Source: Methylomonas montana
GTDB lineage: Bacteria; Pseudomonadota; Gammaproteobacteria; Methylococcales; Methylomonadaceae
Assembly: GCF_030490285.1 (NCBI RefSeq)
Contig: NZ_CP129884.1
Coordinates: forward strand, 2,914,001-2,978,000
DNA: 64,000 bases
Direction of reading: 5' to 3'
In this document: positions 63,558 to 64,000 of the stretch, in pieces
How positions within the stretch are numbered: the stretch's first letter is position 1
Layout: each line of letters begins with the position of its first letter
Translations under genes and position numbers: made by a program
The notes under the pieces: model-generated
Told to the model about the DNA's origin: nothing
Seen by the model: only the letters and a program-made list of their open reading frames with translations
Databases searched by the model: none

Positions 63558-64000
63558 ATGCAGATTATTCCAGTCATTGATTTGAAAGACGGCCTGGTAG
63601 TCCATGCCAGCGGCGGCGACCGCAGCCGTTATCAGCCCGTGCATTATTCTTCTCGATTGTGTGAAAGCAGTGAGATAGCCGAAGTCGTAGCCAGTTTTTT
63701 AAATCTGTATCCATTCCAAACGTTTTATATTGCAGACCTCGACGCTATTAGCGGCAACGGAAATCACCATGACGCCATCGGCAAACTGCTATGCAATTAT
63801 CCGAGCGTGGAGTTTTGGCTGGATAACGGCAGCCGCTATCCAGCCGTGTCCACCGCTACTCAACCTGGCAATTACAAACCGGTCATCGGCACCGAATCAC
63901 AAGCTCAACCGGTCTCTTTAACTCAAGCCGATCTGATCCTATCGCTGGATTTTAAACATAACCAGGCATTGGGTCATCCCGCTTGGCTAGAAAGCCCCGA
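63558..64000 (+). CDS. HisA/HisF-like TIM-barrel protein (partial, runs off window)
   Basis: The reading frame is open from ATG 63558 to the window edge (147 codons visible). The N-terminus MQIIPVIDLKDGLVVHASGG, then TFYIADLDAISGNGNHHDAI and VEFWLDNGSRYPAVS, matches HisA, the ProFAR isomerase, in its first beta strands. However, this class of HisA-like proteins in methylotrophs and methanogens sits with H4MPT/methanofuran genes and is thought to act there, not in histidine synthesis. Divergent neighbours are exactly those genes. The C-terminal half, with the second phosphate site, lies outside. Confidence 0.85.
   Translation, partial: MQIIPVIDLKDGLVVHASGGDRSRYQPVHYSSRLCESSEIAEVVASFLNLYPFQTFYIADLDAISGNGNHHDAIGKLLCNYPSVEFWLDNGSRYPAVSTATQPGNYKPVIGTESQAQPVSLTQADLILSLDFKHNQALGHPAWLESP

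Noticed and set aside
63558..64000. Histidine-biosynthesis HisA
   Set aside because: The fold matches, but no other his genes are nearby and both neighbours are C1-cofactor genes, so the HisA-like paralogue interpretation is preferred; the C-terminal half needed to decide is outside the window.

Overview
The window reads as a chromosomal segment of a gammaproteobacterial methane or methanol oxidiser, most like Methylomonas and relatives (genus is inference). The evidence is the combination of gammaproteobacterial housekeeping genes (lolCD, fur, bamE, hopJ-type, mdtABC), a methanofuran/tetrahydromethanopterin-type C1-cofactor gene cluster at the right end, PEP-CTERM-type surface proteins, and cyclic-di-GMP (GEMM-I) riboswitches. 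No rRNA, tRNA, CRISPR array, prophage or intact insertion sequence was seen.

Layout. 1-9.8 kb: a CecR/TetR regulator and a complete MdtABC-type RND efflux operon with its outer-membrane factor. 9.8-12.6 kb: a cupin, a riboswitch-controlled PEP-CTERM protein and a decayed GGDEF fragment. 12.7-17 kb: a TonB-ExbB-ExbD set, an exported dienelactone hydrolase, a cytochrome b561-type protein and cytochrome c'. 17.3-23.1 kb: lolD, lolC/E, fur, bamE, then a compact minus-strand run (NYN protein, ppnP, a MnmM/YtqB-like methyltransferase overlapping a FAD oxidoreductase, HopJ-type protein). 23.4-27.9 kb: an exopolysaccharide export module (Wza-like, outer-membrane beta-barrel, Wzz/GumC, BY-kinase-like ATPase with an altered P-loop). 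28-36 kb, minus strand: a PrsT-like TPR lipoprotein, then a second Ton-type set in which ExbB carries a secreted DUF2341/LamG-like module and is followed by ExbD, TonB, a putative porin and a coiled-coil protein. 36.1-49.1 kb: a two-partner secretion system with a 3606-residue exoprotein and its FhaC/ShlB-type transporter; a GEMM-I riboswitch lies between them. 49.4-51.8 kb: a secreted binding-protein-like gene and a VPLPA/PEP-CTERM protein behind a third GEMM-I-like aptamer. 52.5-58.8 kb: a membrane-anchored HELLH metalloprotease, ppk2, two tandem membrane GTPases and a small lipoprotein. 58.8-64 kb: a minus-strand operon (ATP-grasp MfnD-like, MfnF-like, pabB, MfnE-like, DUF2959) with a divergent HisA-like gene running off the end.

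How the parts connect. Three separate surface-protein transcripts carry c-di-GMP aptamers, which points to a second-messenger-controlled cell-surface programme (adhesin, PEP-CTERM proteins), next to exopolysaccharide export genes of the kind found in exosortase loci; no exosortase or glycosyltransferase lies inside the window. The right-end operon couples p-aminobenzoate synthesis (a precursor of pterin C1 carriers) with methanofuran-type kinase and ligase genes, fitting dissimilatory formaldehyde oxidation. The most unusual assemblies are the DUF2341-ExbB/ExbD/TonB/porin locus and the overlapping FAD-oxidoreductase plus MnmM-like methyltransferase pair, which looks like a split, non-orthologous counterpart of MnmC.
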